Source: Nitrospira sp. SG-bin2 (lineage in GTDB: Bacteria > Nitrospirota > Nitrospiria > Nitrospirales > Nitrospiraceae). From it: 52,794 nt of DNA. Of the stretch, positions 24,182 to 33,625 are shown one piece after another. Position 1 is the stretch's first letter; every line of letters begins with the position of its first letter. A program made the translations under genes and the position numbers. Location of the stretch: positions 1-52,794 of the forward strand of contig LVWT01000001.1 of NCBI GenBank assembly GCA_002083405.1, read 5' to 3'. The notes below the pieces were generated by a model. The model had not been told where the DNA came from. It saw only the letters and a list, made by a program, of their open reading frames with translations, and made no database searches.

Positions 24182-25824
24182 CTGTGGTAAACATGGCAAC
24201 CCGCAACCAGTCTGTTCGTCTCACCGCATTTATCAGTCTGAGAACGAAATTCGTCCTCTTCGTCAGCCTGGTCATTATCGCGGTCTGTTCCGGCCTCAGC
24301 TGGTACTTTATCACGCAGCAGTCCGACTCCATGACCCGCTCGCTGATCGGGACCGGCAGCATTCTGGTCAAAAACCTGGCCTACAACGCCCGGTATGGCC
24401 TCGTCGCCAAAGACCGAGTGCTCCTTGAACAACTGATCAACGGGGTCATGGAAGTGGAAGAAAGCGTCTACGTCATATTCACCGGACCCGACGGCAAACC
24501 ATTGGCCGTCAAGAGCAAGCGCGGGATCTATCCGGATCAGGCACTCACCACATCACTCGTTAGAACAGGCTCGACCGAGACGACCATCACGCCATTCATC
24601 GCCGAAGCCGGTGGAAGGCGCGAGCCGGTTTACGACTTTGCCGTACCGGTTGGACGCGGAAACGAGAACAAGGCTCCGTTTCCCCTGCTTTCCCTGGAAA
24701 TGGAAGATGCGCAGCCCGAATCATCCGCCCGGCTCTACGGCGTCGTCCGGATCGGCTTGACCGGGGAAAAGATGAATCAATCCCTGAGCCGGACCGTCGG
24801 CAACGTCGTCCTCATCACGATCGCCGTCATCTTCAGCGGCATCTTGGCAGCTGTGCTGCTGACACGTCGGATCACGACTCCGCTGAAAAGCCTGGTCGGA
24901 GTCGCCGAGCAGGTGGCAGGCGGCGATCTGACGGCATCGGTCTCGCCGACGACGCATGACGAGGTGGGCCAATTGACGATGGTCTTCCGCCAGATGACCG
25001 AATCGCTCAAAGATCGGGATCACGCGGTCACACAGGCGTACCGGGAGCTCGAACAACTCAACCGGACACTGGAACAGCGGGTCCAGCAGCGAACCAGCGA
25101 ACTACAAACCGCCAACGACAAATTGAAAGAGTTGGATCGTCTCAAGTCGGCGTTCGTGTCCGTCGTGTCGCACGAGTTGCGGACGCCCATGACTTCGATC
25201 AAAGGGTATGTGGAAAACCTGTTGGACGGCCTCGCCGGCGCGTTGACCGAAAAGCAATCGCGCTCGCTGGAGCGGGTCAAGCACAACATCGATCGGTTGA
25301 CTCGGATGATCAATGAGCTCTTGGATCTCTCCAAAATAGAAGCCGGCCGGATGGAATTGAATCTCGCCCCGGTTCCGCTGCTTGAGCTGGCCGAAGAAAT
25401 AGCAGAGAGTTATCACGCAGCGGCTCGCCAGAAATCCATTACCCTTCGCACAACCCCTCATCCCGCACTGCCGATGGTCCAAGGAGACGCCGACAAGCTC
25501 AGCCGGATCTTGATCAATCTGATCCATAACGCGATCAAGTTTACCCCCCACGGGGGAACCATTCGAATCGAAGGCCAGTTGCGTGGTAACGCTGTCGAAC
25601 TGTGCGTCATCGATAGCGGGAGTGGAATTCCTCCCCATGAATTGGACAAGATCTTCGATAAATTCTATTGGAGCGAGTCCGCTCCCGTAGAAGCGCGGGG
25701 GGCAGGGCTGGGTCTGGCTATCGCCAAGAATCTGGTCGAGCTGCACGGCGGGACGATCCGGGTCGAAAGCGTCCTCGGCACAGGCAGCTGCTTTTCATTT
25801 ACCATCCCCATCGCGCAACCCTAA
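24178..25824 (+). CDS. sensor histidine kinase with HAMP domain
   Basis: The 548 residues hold a first membrane helix (about 20-42), a periplasmic sensor part, a second helix (about 205-228) and a HAMP domain (TTPLKSLVGVAEQVAGGDL). A coiled coil follows, then HisKA with H332 in SHELRTPMTSIKGY. The HATPase_c domain has NLIHNAIKFTPHGG, DSGSGIPP and GAGLGLAIAKNLVE. It overlaps the binding-protein gene by 4 bases and closes the operon. It probably signals to the response regulator at 20778. Confidence 0.92.
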   Translation: MTVVNMATRNQSVRLTAFISLRTKFVLFVSLVIIAVCSGLSWYFITQQSDSMTRSLIGTGSILVKNLAYNARYGLVAKDRVLLEQLINGVMEVEESVYVIFTGPDGKPLAVKSKRGIYPDQALTTSLVRTGSTETTITPFIAEAGGRREPVYDFAVPVGRGNENKAPFPLLSLEMEDAQPESSARLYGVVRIGLTGEKMNQSLSRTVGNVVLITIAVIFSGILAAVLLTRRITTPLKSLVGVAEQVAGGDLTASVSPTTHDEVGQLTMVFRQMTESLKDRDHAVTQAYRELEQLNRTLEQRVQQRTSELQTANDKLKELDRLKSAFVSVVSHELRTPMTSIKGYVENLLDGLAGALTEKQSRSLERVKHNIDRLTRMINELLDLSKIEAGRMELNLAPVPLLELAEEIAESYHAAARQKSITLRTTPHPALPMVQGDADKLSRILINLIHNAIKFTPHGGTIRIEGQLRGNAVELCVIDSGSGIPPHELDKIFDKFYWSESAPVEARGAGLGLAIAKNLVELHGGTIRVESVLGTGSCFSFTIPIAQP

Positions 25825-25848
25825 CCCTTCCGGCGCTGTCAGCGAAAG

Positions 25849-25988
25849 TGGTCTATCTGGTTTGTCTGGTTGATCTGGTTTATTGGGTTGGTCAGAACAA
25901 ATCCTTCTGAACGATTACACCAAAGAAACAAGACAAACAAAATAAACCAAATAAACAAGGAATTGATTCACACTTCACGAGATACGCC
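25849..25988. repeat. long hairpin repeat A (TGGTTT family)
   Basis: The left arm is built of words such as TCTGGTTTGTCTGG; the right arm is the inverse (ACAAGACAAACAAAATAAACC). It ends with TTCACGAGATACGC, a fragment of the GTGAAGCG family. The reverse complement matches repeat B at 29501-29624 almost throughout, so A and B form an inverted pair around the 26078-29518 gene. Confidence 0.85.
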
Positions 25989-26077
25989 CAACCTCACTAT
26001 GCGAGCAACTGCAAGAAGCATTTGCCTGACACCGCAAAGACTGGCACACTGCACCAGACCGTTTTAGAGGAGGCCGT

Positions 26078-29000
26078 ATTCCACTCACCGAAACCCAGTC
26101 CGCATCGTCGGCTCATCCCCTCCGCGGCCTGTTGGTCGCGCAGTTTTGCGGCGCATTCAACGACAACGCCTGGAAACTGATGGTCGCCCTGCTGGCCATC
26201 CGGCAAGCGACTGCCGGAATGACGCCCGGCCCGGAACTCGAAACCGCGGCACAGACGCAGACATCTATCGCCTTCATGATTTTCACCTTGCCGCTGGTCC
26301 TGCTGTCGCTCGTCGGCGGCACGCTGGCCGATCGCCTCAGCAAACGCACCGTCATCATCTCGATCAAAGTTGTCGAGGTGCTGCTCATGCTGGCCGGCAC
26401 TGTGGCCCTTTGGTTAACTCCCTCGGGTAGTGTGCTGCCCCTGATCGTGCTCTTCGGAATGGGCGTGCATAGTGCGCTGTTCAGTCCATCGAAATACGGC
26501 ATCCTTCCTGAATTGATTCCCCATGAACGTCTTGCCGCCGGCAACGGCCTGTTGGAAATGTGGACCTTCGCCGCGATCTTGTTGGGCACGGCTGCCGGAG
26601 GGTTTCTTTTGCAAACCGCCGGAGACCAAACCTGGCTTGCCCCGCTCGTTTTGACTGCGCTCTCAGTCCTTGGCCTTGTCACCGCCTTCACCATTCCCCA
26701 AGTTCCACCTGCCCGTTCGACCGGCGGCGGGCCCGCTACAGTCCGCTGCGCGTGGGAAGCCATTCGCGCCGAGCGGCTGTTGCGCATGGCCATTCCCATG
26801 GAAATCTTCTTTTGGACGATCGCCAGTCTTTTTGGGCAGAACGTCGTCGTCTACGCCAAGGCCGTCTTGCATCTGTCTGATGCCGCATCGGGCCTCCCGC
26901 TCACTGTCTTGTCGGTCGGGATCGCGATCGGTGCGATGCTGGTCGGTCGTATTTCGCGAAACCGAGTTGAGTACGGATTAATCCCGCTGGGCGCGATCGG
27001 TGTCTTCCTCTCTCTGCTCTTCCTTGGCATCCTGGCACCTCCCTTGACGGGTACATTCCTGATAATGGGGACGCTCGGCATTTCCAGTGCCTTCATCTTT
27101 GTCTCATTGAATGCGATCTTACAATGGAAGTCACCGCCGGACCGGCGCGGCGCCGTCATCTCCTTTTCCAATACCTGTGTCTTTACGGGAATCCTCTTAG
27201 GGTCGCTCGCCGGTGGATCACTGGCCAATGTCGGACTCTCAACCTCCGGGATTTTCGTGGCCACAGCGGCCATGACCATGGCCGGAATGATGTGGGCGAT
27301 TTGGTTGTTGCCGGACACACTCGTCCGCTTGACGCTGGTGATCCTCACCAACACCATCTATCGCCTCCGTCTGGTCGGCCAGCACCATGTCCCGCACACC
27401 GGAGGCGCGCTGCTGGTGCCGAACCACATGTCGTTTGTCGATGGATTGTTGCTCATGGCCGCAGTGGATCGCCCCATCCGATTCATTGTCGATACCGCCT
27501 ATGCCTCGCACCCCCTGTTCAAACGACTCATGGCGACGATGCGCGTCATTCCGATTTCATCGGGCGGCAGCCCACGCGATATTCTTCGCGCGCTGCGCAG
27601 CGCGGGACAGGCGCTCGACGAGGGCGAGATCGTCTGCATTTTTCCCGAAGGCCAGATCTCCAGAACCGGAACGCTCCTGCCTTTCCGGCGTGGATTTGAA
27701 CGGATCGTCAAGGGACGTCCGGTGCCCGTGATTCCTGTCCACCTCGATCGTGTGTGGGGCAGCATCTTCAGCTTCGAGCGAGGACGGTTCCTCACGAAAT
27801 GGCCTGCGCACATCCCGTACCCGCTAACCGTATCGTTTGGCGCACCGCTCCCCTCCGATACATCAGCGTACGAACTCCGCCACGCCATTCGCCGGCTCGG
27901 CGAGGAAGCCTGGTACCTGCGGAAATCAGGACGCCGGACACTCCATCGTGAATTCATCCATGCGGCGAGGCGGCACCCTTTCCGCTTTGCCATGGCAGAC
28001 CAAACCCGGCCGCACGTGTCATCGCTCCAAGCCCTGATCGGCTCCATCGTCCTCGCGAGAACGCTTCGACGGCATTGGGACGATCAACGTCACGTCGGCA
28101 TTCTCCTCCCGCCGACTGTGGCCGGCGCCCTGCTCAACGTGGCTGCGCTGCTCTGCGGGAAAACCAGCGTGAATTTGAACTATACCGTGGGCAAATCGGG
28201 ACTCGAAGCCGCCGTGAGGCTTGCCGGCCTTCGCACCATCGTCACCAGCCGAACGTTTGTCGAGAAGGCCAAGCTCGAGTTGCCTGAGGGACCGTCGATC
28301 GTGTGGCTGGAAGATGTCGCCCGTGCCATCGGCACAGGGCAAAAACTCACCGCCGCTCTCCTGGCCTTCTGCGCCCCCACCCGGGTGATCGAACGGGCCT
28401 GCGGCCAGACGCAGCCGCTGACTATGGACGATCTCGCCACTATTATTTTCAGCAGCGGGAGCACCGGGGACCCCAAGGGCGTGATGCTCTCCCATTTCAA
28501 TGTGGATGCCAATGTACAGGGCGCGAGCCAGGTCCTCCATCTCTACCAGGATGAGCGGGTGCTCGGCATTCTCCCGTTTTTCCATTCGTTCGGCTATCTC
28601 GTCTTTTGGTTAGTGTCATTGAATGGACAAGCCATCGTGTTTCATCCCTCGCCCCTGGATGCGACCGCCATCGGCGACTTGGTTCAGCGCTATCGCCTCA
28701 CCTTTCTGGTCACGACACCGACGTTTCTCCAGCTCTATCAACGCCGTTGCACCCCGGAACAATTCAGCTCTCTGCGCGTGGTAGTAACCGGGGCTGAGAA
28801 GCTTCCGGCCCGGCTCGCGCAGGCCTTTGAAGATCATTTCGGCATCGCACCGGTCGAAGGATACGGCGTCACCGAATGCGCCCCTGTGATCGCCGTCAAT
28901 TGTCCGGACTTCCGGGCTGCCGGATTCTTCCAACCCGCTTCGCGGAGAGGGACTGTGGGGCAACCGCTGCCAGGCGTATCCGTACAAATCGTCGACCCGG

Positions 29001-29518
29001 ACAGCTTCGCTCCATTGCCTGCCGACACCCCCGGCATGCTGCTGGTCAAAGGTCCCAACGTGATGCAGGGGTACCTGGGACGTGAAGACCTGACAGCCAG
29101 CGCTATCCGCGATGGCTGGTACATTACGGGCGACATTGCCAAGTTGGATGAAGACGGGTTCTTGACCATCACCGACCGGCTGTCACGCTTCTCCAAGATC
29201 GGCGGCGAGATGGTCCCTCACGGCAAGGTCGAGGAGGCGCTACAACAGGCGGCCGGCGCCGACATGCAAGTCTTCGCTGTAACCGGCATTCCGGACGAGA
29301 AAAAAGGCGAACGCCTTGCGGTCTTGCACACGCTCGACGAATCCCGTCTCCCGGATATTCTGAGCAAGCTTACAGAGCAGGGATTGCCGAACCTCTTCAT
29401 CCCCGGACGAAACCAATTCGTCAAAGTCGAAGCTCTGCCGGTCCTCGGCACCGGGAAACTCGACCTGCGCGGCATAAAAAGAATCGCGATGGAACGGCTC
29501 GCTTCGCGTGAAGCGTGA
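26078..29518 (+). CDS. aas: MFS transporter / acyltransferase / acyl-ACP synthetase fusion
   Basis: This Aas-like protein has three parts. An MFS-like lysophospholipid flippase covers about residues 1-420 (AQFCGAFNDNAWK, FSPSKYGILPE). A PlsC-type acyltransferase has the HX4D motif in PNHMSFVDG and IFPEGQISRTG. A C-terminal AMP-binding enzyme has IIFSSGSTGDPKGVM and GYGVTECAP. It would take up and reacylate lysophospholipids. No ATG, GTG or TTG lies in frame before TTG 26132, yet GAGGAGG (26067-26073) precedes an in-frame ATT at 26078, used here as start (1146 residues). The stop TGA lies in repeat B. Starts at 26129 or 26132 are the alternative. Confidence 0.85.
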   Translation: MPLTETQSASSAHPLRGLLVAQFCGAFNDNAWKLMVALLAIRQATAGMTPGPELETAAQTQTSIAFMIFTLPLVLLSLVGGTLADRLSKRTVIISIKVVEVLLMLAGTVALWLTPSGSVLPLIVLFGMGVHSALFSPSKYGILPELIPHERLAAGNGLLEMWTFAAILLGTAAGGFLLQTAGDQTWLAPLVLTALSVLGLVTAFTIPQVPPARSTGGGPATVRCAWEAIRAERLLRMAIPMEIFFWTIASLFGQNVVVYAKAVLHLSDAASGLPLTVLSVGIAIGAMLVGRISRNRVEYGLIPLGAIGVFLSLLFLGILAPPLTGTFLIMGTLGISSAFIFVSLNAILQWKSPPDRRGAVISFSNTCVFTGILLGSLAGGSLANVGLSTSGIFVATAAMTMAGMMWAIWLLPDTLVRLTLVILTNTIYRLRLVGQHHVPHTGGALLVPNHMSFVDGLLLMAAVDRPIRFIVDTAYASHPLFKRLMATMRVIPISSGGSPRDILRALRSAGQALDEGEIVCIFPEGQISRTGTLLPFRRGFERIVKGRPVPVIPVHLDRVWGSIFSFERGRFLTKWPAHIPYPLTVSFGAPLPSDTSAYELRHAIRRLGEEAWYLRKSGRRTLHREFIHAARRHPFRFAMADQTRPHVSSLQALIGSIVLARTLRRHWDDQRHVGILLPPTVAGALLNVAALLCGKTSVNLNYTVGKSGLEAAVRLAGLRTIVTSRTFVEKAKLELPEGPSIVWLEDVARAIGTGQKLTAALLAFCAPTRVIERACGQTQPLTMDDLATIIFSSGSTGDPKGVMLSHFNVDANVQGASQVLHLYQDERVLGILPFFHSFGYLVFWLVSLNGQAIVFHPSPLDATAIGDLVQRYRLTFLVTTPTFLQLYQRRCTPEQFSSLRVVVTGAEKLPARLAQAFEDHFGIAPVEGYGVTECAPVIAVNCPDFRAAGFFQPASRRGTVGQPLPGVSVQIVDPDSFAPLPADTPGMLLVKGPNVMQGYLGREDLTASAIRDGWYITGDIAKLDEDGFLTITDRLSRFSKIGGEMVPHGKVEEALQQAAGADMQVFAVTGIPDEKKGERLAVLHTLDESRLPDILSKLTEQGLPNLFIPGRNQFVKVEALPVLGTGKLDLRGIKRIAMERLASREA

Positions 29519-29624
29519 ATCAATTCTTTGTTCATTTGGTTTATTTTGTTTGTCTCGTTTCTTTGGTGTACTCGTTCAAAAGTATTGGTTCCGGCCAACC
29601 AAATAAACCAGACAAACCGAGAAA
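29501..29624. repeat. long hairpin repeat B, inverse of repeat A
   Basis: It begins GCTTCGCGTGAAGCGTGAAT, continues with TTTGGTTTATTTTGTTTGTC and ends with AACCAAATAAACCAGACAAA. Against the reverse complement of repeat A only scattered substitutions are seen. It encodes the last residues and the stop of the Aas-like gene. Confidence 0.85.
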
Positions 29625-29672
29625 CTAGTAGCTCACGGGCGGCCAATGACGATGCACCACGACCATTGACTC

Positions 29673-30644
29673 ATGACAGAAAAGACACTGATCGACTGTC
29701 ACGTCCATCTGGCTGCCTTGCCGGACGGCGACAACGGTTGCTACATCTCGCCGAAGATGCTGAAGAGCCCCTTGTTTCGCTTTTTGCTGTGGAAACATCG
29801 GCTTTCTCCGGACAAGCCTCGCGAAGCAAACCAGAAATACCTTGAGGACTTGCTCGGGGAGTTACGCGCCTCACGCCATGTGCAACAAGCAGTACTGCTC
29901 GGCATGGACGGCGTCTACGATGGCACCGGCAGACTCCTCCAAGACCATACAGATTTCCTCATCAGCAACGATTACGTACTCAAGACTGCGCGGACCCATC
30001 CGAATGAGTTGCTCGCAGGCGTGTCGATCAATCCGCAACGGAGAGATGCGGTTGAAGAGGTCCATCGTGTCGCTGAGGCCGGAGCCGTCCTCGTGAAAGT
30101 GCTGCCTAATGCCCAACAGTTCAACCCGGCTGATCGCAAGTACATTCCCTTCTATCGCGCGCTGGCTGAACGGAAGCTGCCGTTCCTGAGCCATGTCGGC
30201 TACGAATTCAGCCTGATCGGCAAGGATCAATCGGTTGGAGACCCGGACCGGCTCCACACCGCGCTCGATGAAGGCGCCACCGTCATCGCCGCCCATGCCT
30301 GCAGCTACGGCCTCATGCTCTATGAAAAATTTATCCCCACCTTCCACGAGTTTGCGAAACGCTATCCGAACTTCTACGCCGACATTTCGGCCCTGACATT
30401 GCCCAATCGCCTCCGCATGCTGTTGCATCTCCGGAAACATCCTGAGGTGCAAGATCGGCTGCTATTTGGCACCGACTATCCCCTGTCCGTCTTCCATCTG
30501 GCTGCCTGGGGACGGGTGGGGCCTGGCACAATGTGGAAGATGATCCGTACGAAGAACCGGTTCGACCGCCAGGTTGAGGTCTGCCGGGGACTCGGTCTTG
30601 GCTTCCAGTCGATCGGCGACATCGTGGCCCAACACAGCCGATAA
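29673..30644 (+). CDS. amidohydrolase-family metal-dependent hydrolase
   Basis: The 323-residue TIM-barrel protein has the amidohydrolase-2 pattern: metal ligands in IDCHVHLAAL, LVKVLPNAQQF, a histidine in LSHVGYEF, HACSYGL and the acidic LLFGTDYPLS. Substrates in the family include decarboxylated aromatics and lactones; the substrate here is unknown. It follows repeat B with no clear ribosome binding site. Confidence 0.88.
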   Translation: MTEKTLIDCHVHLAALPDGDNGCYISPKMLKSPLFRFLLWKHRLSPDKPREANQKYLEDLLGELRASRHVQQAVLLGMDGVYDGTGRLLQDHTDFLISNDYVLKTARTHPNELLAGVSINPQRRDAVEEVHRVAEAGAVLVKVLPNAQQFNPADRKYIPFYRALAERKLPFLSHVGYEFSLIGKDQSVGDPDRLHTALDEGATVIAAHACSYGLMLYEKFIPTFHEFAKRYPNFYADISALTLPNRLRMLLHLRKHPEVQDRLLFGTDYPLSVFHLAAWGRVGPGTMWKMIRTKNRFDRQVEVCRGLGLGFQSIGDIVAQHSR

Positions 30645-30759
30645 TCTCCAAGCACGATGGGCCGCAATCATCACTTAACTCAGTGAACGATGCCGTGAAC
30701 CAGGATCTGTCCTTGGATCAACTTGTTGTGGACATCGTCACGGGGCCATAAGAAAACAA

Positions 30760-30791
30760 ACGGGCCGTCCTCCTTGAGGAGGACGGCCCGT
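30760..30791 (-). terminator. intrinsic terminator, minus strand
   Basis: A perfect 14-bp stem, ACGGGCCGTCCTCC (30760-30773) with its inverse (30778-30791), closes a TTGA loop (TCAA on the minus strand). On the minus strand it is followed by TTTGTTTTC. It ends transcription of the lipoprotein gene at 30822-31508. Confidence 0.88.
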
Positions 30792-30821
30792 ACAGATCGC
30801 CCGGCGAATGGCCGGCAGGCT

Positions 30822-31508
30822 CTATTGGCTCACAGAGATACGGTCCTTGATCAAATCGAACGTCTCCTTAGGCACGACGTTCTTCGCCACCAACTCCCCC
30901 TTCACGCGATAGGGACGATTGCTCACAATACGATCGGCCTCCTCCTGCTTCAACCCTAAGAACAGCACCAGATCGCTCGCCGATACCCGGTTGATGTTCA
31001 TTGCAGCGGAGGTTCCGGCCGAGGGGGCAGGAGCGGATGGGGCCGGGGCCTTCGCGTCAGCCGCCTGAGGGGTGACCACCGCCGACGTCGAATGCGACCG
31101 GTCTTTCAGTTCCTTTTGATACCGTGCCACCAACGACTTCAAGGTGTCATTGTGGCGTTTGACATCCTGATATTCCTGCCGCACATTGCGATTCTGCGCC
31201 GACAACGCCTTGAGCTGCGCTTCAAGGTCTTTCGTCCGTCCATCGACCGAGCCCCGCTCCTTGTCGCGGCCATGTTCAATCCGTTGCAATTCATCGCGCG
31301 CCGCAAGCGCTTCGTTGCTGAATTTCACGTTCAGTTCTTTCAACGTGCGAATCTGCTGCTCCATAGAGGTCTTCTGTTGGCGGACCTTTTCCAATTCTTC
31401 CCGGGCAGTATCGGCTTCCGTCAACGCCTCTTGGTACTGCGAGTTGGTCACACATCCTGCCGACAGCATAGCCCCGGCCATCATGATTGCGATCCACTCC
31501 CGTCTCAT
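30822..31508 (-). CDS. coiled-coil lipoprotein with helix-hairpin-helix tail
   Basis: The 228-residue protein has a lipoprotein signal (lipobox LSAGC). A charged coiled coil covers about residues 25-140. An Ala/Pro-rich linker (APAPSAPAPSAG) follows. The C-terminal ComEA-like helix-hairpin-helix module begins MNINRVSASDLVLFLGL. GGAGGATC lies before the ATG. Such tails may bind DNA or protein. Its role is unknown; an envelope structural lipoprotein is plausible. Confidence 0.8.
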   Translation of the reverse strand: MRREWIAIMMAGAMLSAGCVTNSQYQEALTEADTAREELEKVRQQKTSMEQQIRTLKELNVKFSNEALAARDELQRIEHGRDKERGSVDGRTKDLEAQLKALSAQNRNVRQEYQDVKRHNDTLKSLVARYQKELKDRSHSTSAVVTPQAADAKAPAPSAPAPSAGTSAAMNINRVSASDLVLFLGLKQEEADRIVSNRPYRVKGELVAKNVVPKETFDLIKDRISVSQ

Positions 31509-31781
31509 ACGATCCTCCTCTTCCTCACATGCTCAGTGAACGTGTGTGCACACACATCGACATGACTTTCTCTTCACATTTACCACGGCAGTCTATCTAC
31601 CTGATTCAGTTCTTTGATTGTGTGTAAGACAACATCCGTTCTTTGTCAACATATTTGCGCTCAGGACCTGTTGCCGGAACCGGCGGCACCATTCAATCCT
31701 GCGCTTGACGGAACAGCATCGCTCTGTGATGATCGCTCGTTAATCGATCACCCGTATGCTCATCCATCATAACCCAAAGGC
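31509..31781. other. divergent intergenic region with a 14-base palindrome
   Basis: No gene is seen. GTGTGTGCACACAC (31542-31555) is a perfect palindrome about 35 bases before the minus-strand lipoprotein start and may be an operator. Promoters for both divergent genes should lie here. Confidence 0.45.
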
Positions 31782-32663
31782 ATGCTTGTGAATGAATGGG
31801 GGCCTGTTCTTGCCGTCATCCTCGGCATCGTGGAAGGGCTGACTGAATTCTTGCCCGTCTCCTCCACGGGACATCTCATCCTGGTCGGCTACGCACTCGG
31901 CTTCACCGGCGATGTAGCGGCAAACGCGGAGATCTCCATTCAACTGGGAGCCATCCTGGCCGTCATCGTCTTTGAACGCGAGAAAATCGGACGGCTTGTC
32001 TCAGGTGCCTGGCAAGAGCAGGCGAGGTTTCGATCCTCCCTGCACGATACCCAACACCCGACCTGGGCAGCATGTTTCCACGCCTCCATACAGACCCATC
32101 CTAATCTGTGGTTCATGCTGGGCCTTGGCATTGCCTTCCTGCCCGCCGCCTTGGTCGGCCTGGCGGCGCACGGTTGGATCAAGTCCCACTTGTTCACGCC
32201 TCACACGGTTGCCGCAACGTCCATCCTCGGCGGAATCGTGATCCTCATCGTTGAAGCCACCGCAAAAACCAGCCGGGCGATGAGCCTCGATCAAGTATCT
32301 CCGAAGCAGGCCTTCTGGATCGGCCTGGCGCAATGCGCCTCGCTCATTCCCGGCATGTCCCGCTCCGGCTCAACCATTATCGGCGGCCTGCTGGCCGGGC
32401 TTGACCGAAAAGTCGCCACGGAGTATTCGTTCTTCCTGGCCCTCCCGACCATCATCGCCGCAACGGTCTATGAAACCTGGAAAGCCAGGGGAACATTTAC
32501 CGACCAGGACTTTCTGGCACTCGGCCTCGGCATGATCATCTCATTCCTGGTCGCGTGGGCTGTGATCGCCGCCTTCCTGACCTATGTCCAACGCCACACC
32601 TTGCGTGTCTTTGCCTACTACCGTATTATTCTGGGCGTTGCCGTCTTATTGATCTTCAGATGA
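31782..32663 (+). CDS. uppP: undecaprenyl-diphosphatase
   Basis: UppP (BacA) recycles undecaprenyl pyrophosphate for cell-wall synthesis at the membrane. The 293-residue protein shows the first active-site loop (GIVEGLTEFLPVSSTGHLIL) and the second (IPGMSRSGSTIIGG), with about eight hydrophobic segments. A central loop rich in H and Q (about residues 85-105) is longer than in E. coli. A GTG at 31788 is an alternative start, since AAAGG is better spaced from it. Confidence 0.95.
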   Translation: MLVNEWGPVLAVILGIVEGLTEFLPVSSTGHLILVGYALGFTGDVAANAEISIQLGAILAVIVFEREKIGRLVSGAWQEQARFRSSLHDTQHPTWAACFHASIQTHPNLWFMLGLGIAFLPAALVGLAAHGWIKSHLFTPHTVAATSILGGIVILIVEATAKTSRAMSLDQVSPKQAFWIGLAQCASLIPGMSRSGSTIIGGLLAGLDRKVATEYSFFLALPTIIAATVYETWKARGTFTDQDFLALGLGMIISFLVAWAVIAAFLTYVQRHTLRVFAYYRIILGVAVLLIFR

Positions 32664-32676
32664 AAGGAGTGTCCGC

Positions 32677-32937
32677 ATGGCTGCAGATACGATTCGTGTT
32701 TACGATACGTGGGTCACCGGCAAGCAAGGCCGCATTCACTTTGATGTGATGACGACGGATGAAACAACCGCGTTAAAGCTGGCCAAGGAATATTTGGTCA
32801 GTATCGGTGAGCCGACAACATCGGTGACTACGAAGGAATGCCAGTTCTGCCACAGCGAGCCGCTCTTCATGTTTTCGCCGGAGCAGCAGAAGCAGGTGAA
32901 GGAAAAGGGCGGATTTATCGTGCCGATGCCGGCGTAA
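32677..32937 (+). CDS. DUF2024 family protein
   Basis: The 86-residue protein has the DUF2024 features: IRVYDTWVTGKQGRIHFDVM and CQFCHSEPLF, a possible metal-binding CxxC-H. Family function is unknown. AAAGGAG precedes the ATG. It starts 13 bases after uppP and may be co-transcribed. Confidence 0.87.
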   Translation: MAADTIRVYDTWVTGKQGRIHFDVMTTDETTALKLAKEYLVSIGEPTTSVTTKECQFCHSEPLFMFSPEQQKQVKEKGGFIVPMPA

Positions 32938-33017
32938 CTGTCCGCGGCAACACGGGCAACTTTTTAGCCCGCATCATTCATGACCGTTCGTCGCGAAATC
33001 TCACTCGACACGCGTCC

Positions 33018-33098
33018 CTCGTGAAGCGTATCTCGTATCTCGCAAACAAAGAAATGGACTCCGTCCCGCGCTTCACGCTTCACGAGATACGCTTCACG
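33018..33098. repeat. intergenic hairpin repeat, GTGAAGCG family, copy 2
   Basis: The left arm (33018-33043) is identical to that of copy 1. The right arm (33068-33098) differs at one base. The central spacer differs. It lies 2 bases from the lspA stop codon, between convergent genes. Confidence 0.85.
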
Positions 33099-33100
33099 CC

Positions 33101-33625
33101 TCAGGGTGCTGAAGAGGTTTCCGGGGCGAGAGGCGGGCCGTCTTTCTTCTCGAAGGCAAAGTGGACGATCAGGAGAATCACGCCGACGGTAATCGCCGAG
33201 TCCGCGACATTGAACGCCGGCCAGTGGTACTGCTCGATGTACACATCGAGGAAATCGATCACTTCGCCGTACCGCATCCGGTCGATCAAGTTTCCAATCG
33301 CGCCGCCTAAAATAGCCGCTACGCTCAAACGCCCCATCCGATCGTGTGCCGGCATTCTCAAGAGGATGGTCCCCAGCAGTCCAAGCGCAAAAATCGAGGT
33401 GAGCCCGAAAAAAACCATGCGAAACGTATTGCTGCTGCCGGCCAGCAGACCGAAGGCCGCGCCGGGGTTTCTGATGTACGTGAAACTGAAGAAATCTGGA
33501 ATAACGGTGATGGATTCATGCAACCGCATCGTCTGCATGATGTAGAGCTTCGTGACCTGATCCACTGCGACAACGACGCCGGTGAGCGAGGCCAGGAGAA
33601 AATTGTGCAGGTAGGAGCCGTTCAA
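33101..33625 (-). CDS. lspA: lipoprotein signal peptidase (signal peptidase II)
   Basis: LspA cleaves prolipoprotein signal peptides, matching the many lipoproteins here. Four hydrophobic segments are present. Conserved regions are VVAVDQVTK, YIRNPGAAFGLL, GGAIGNLIDRMRYGEVIDF and the catalytic-Asp region FNVADSAI. A TTG at 33625 overlaps the ileS TGA (TTGA) and has GGAGG seven bases upstream, so it is preferred over a GTG at 33652. The product then has 174 residues. Confidence 0.93.
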   Translation of the reverse strand: MNGSYLHNFLLASLTGVVVAVDQVTKLYIMQTMRLHESITVIPDFFSFTYIRNPGAAFGLLAGSSNTFRMVFFGLTSIFALGLLGTILLRMPAHDRMGRLSVAAILGGAIGNLIDRMRYGEVIDFLDVYIEQYHWPAFNVADSAITVGVILLIVHFAFEKKDGPPLAPETSSAP

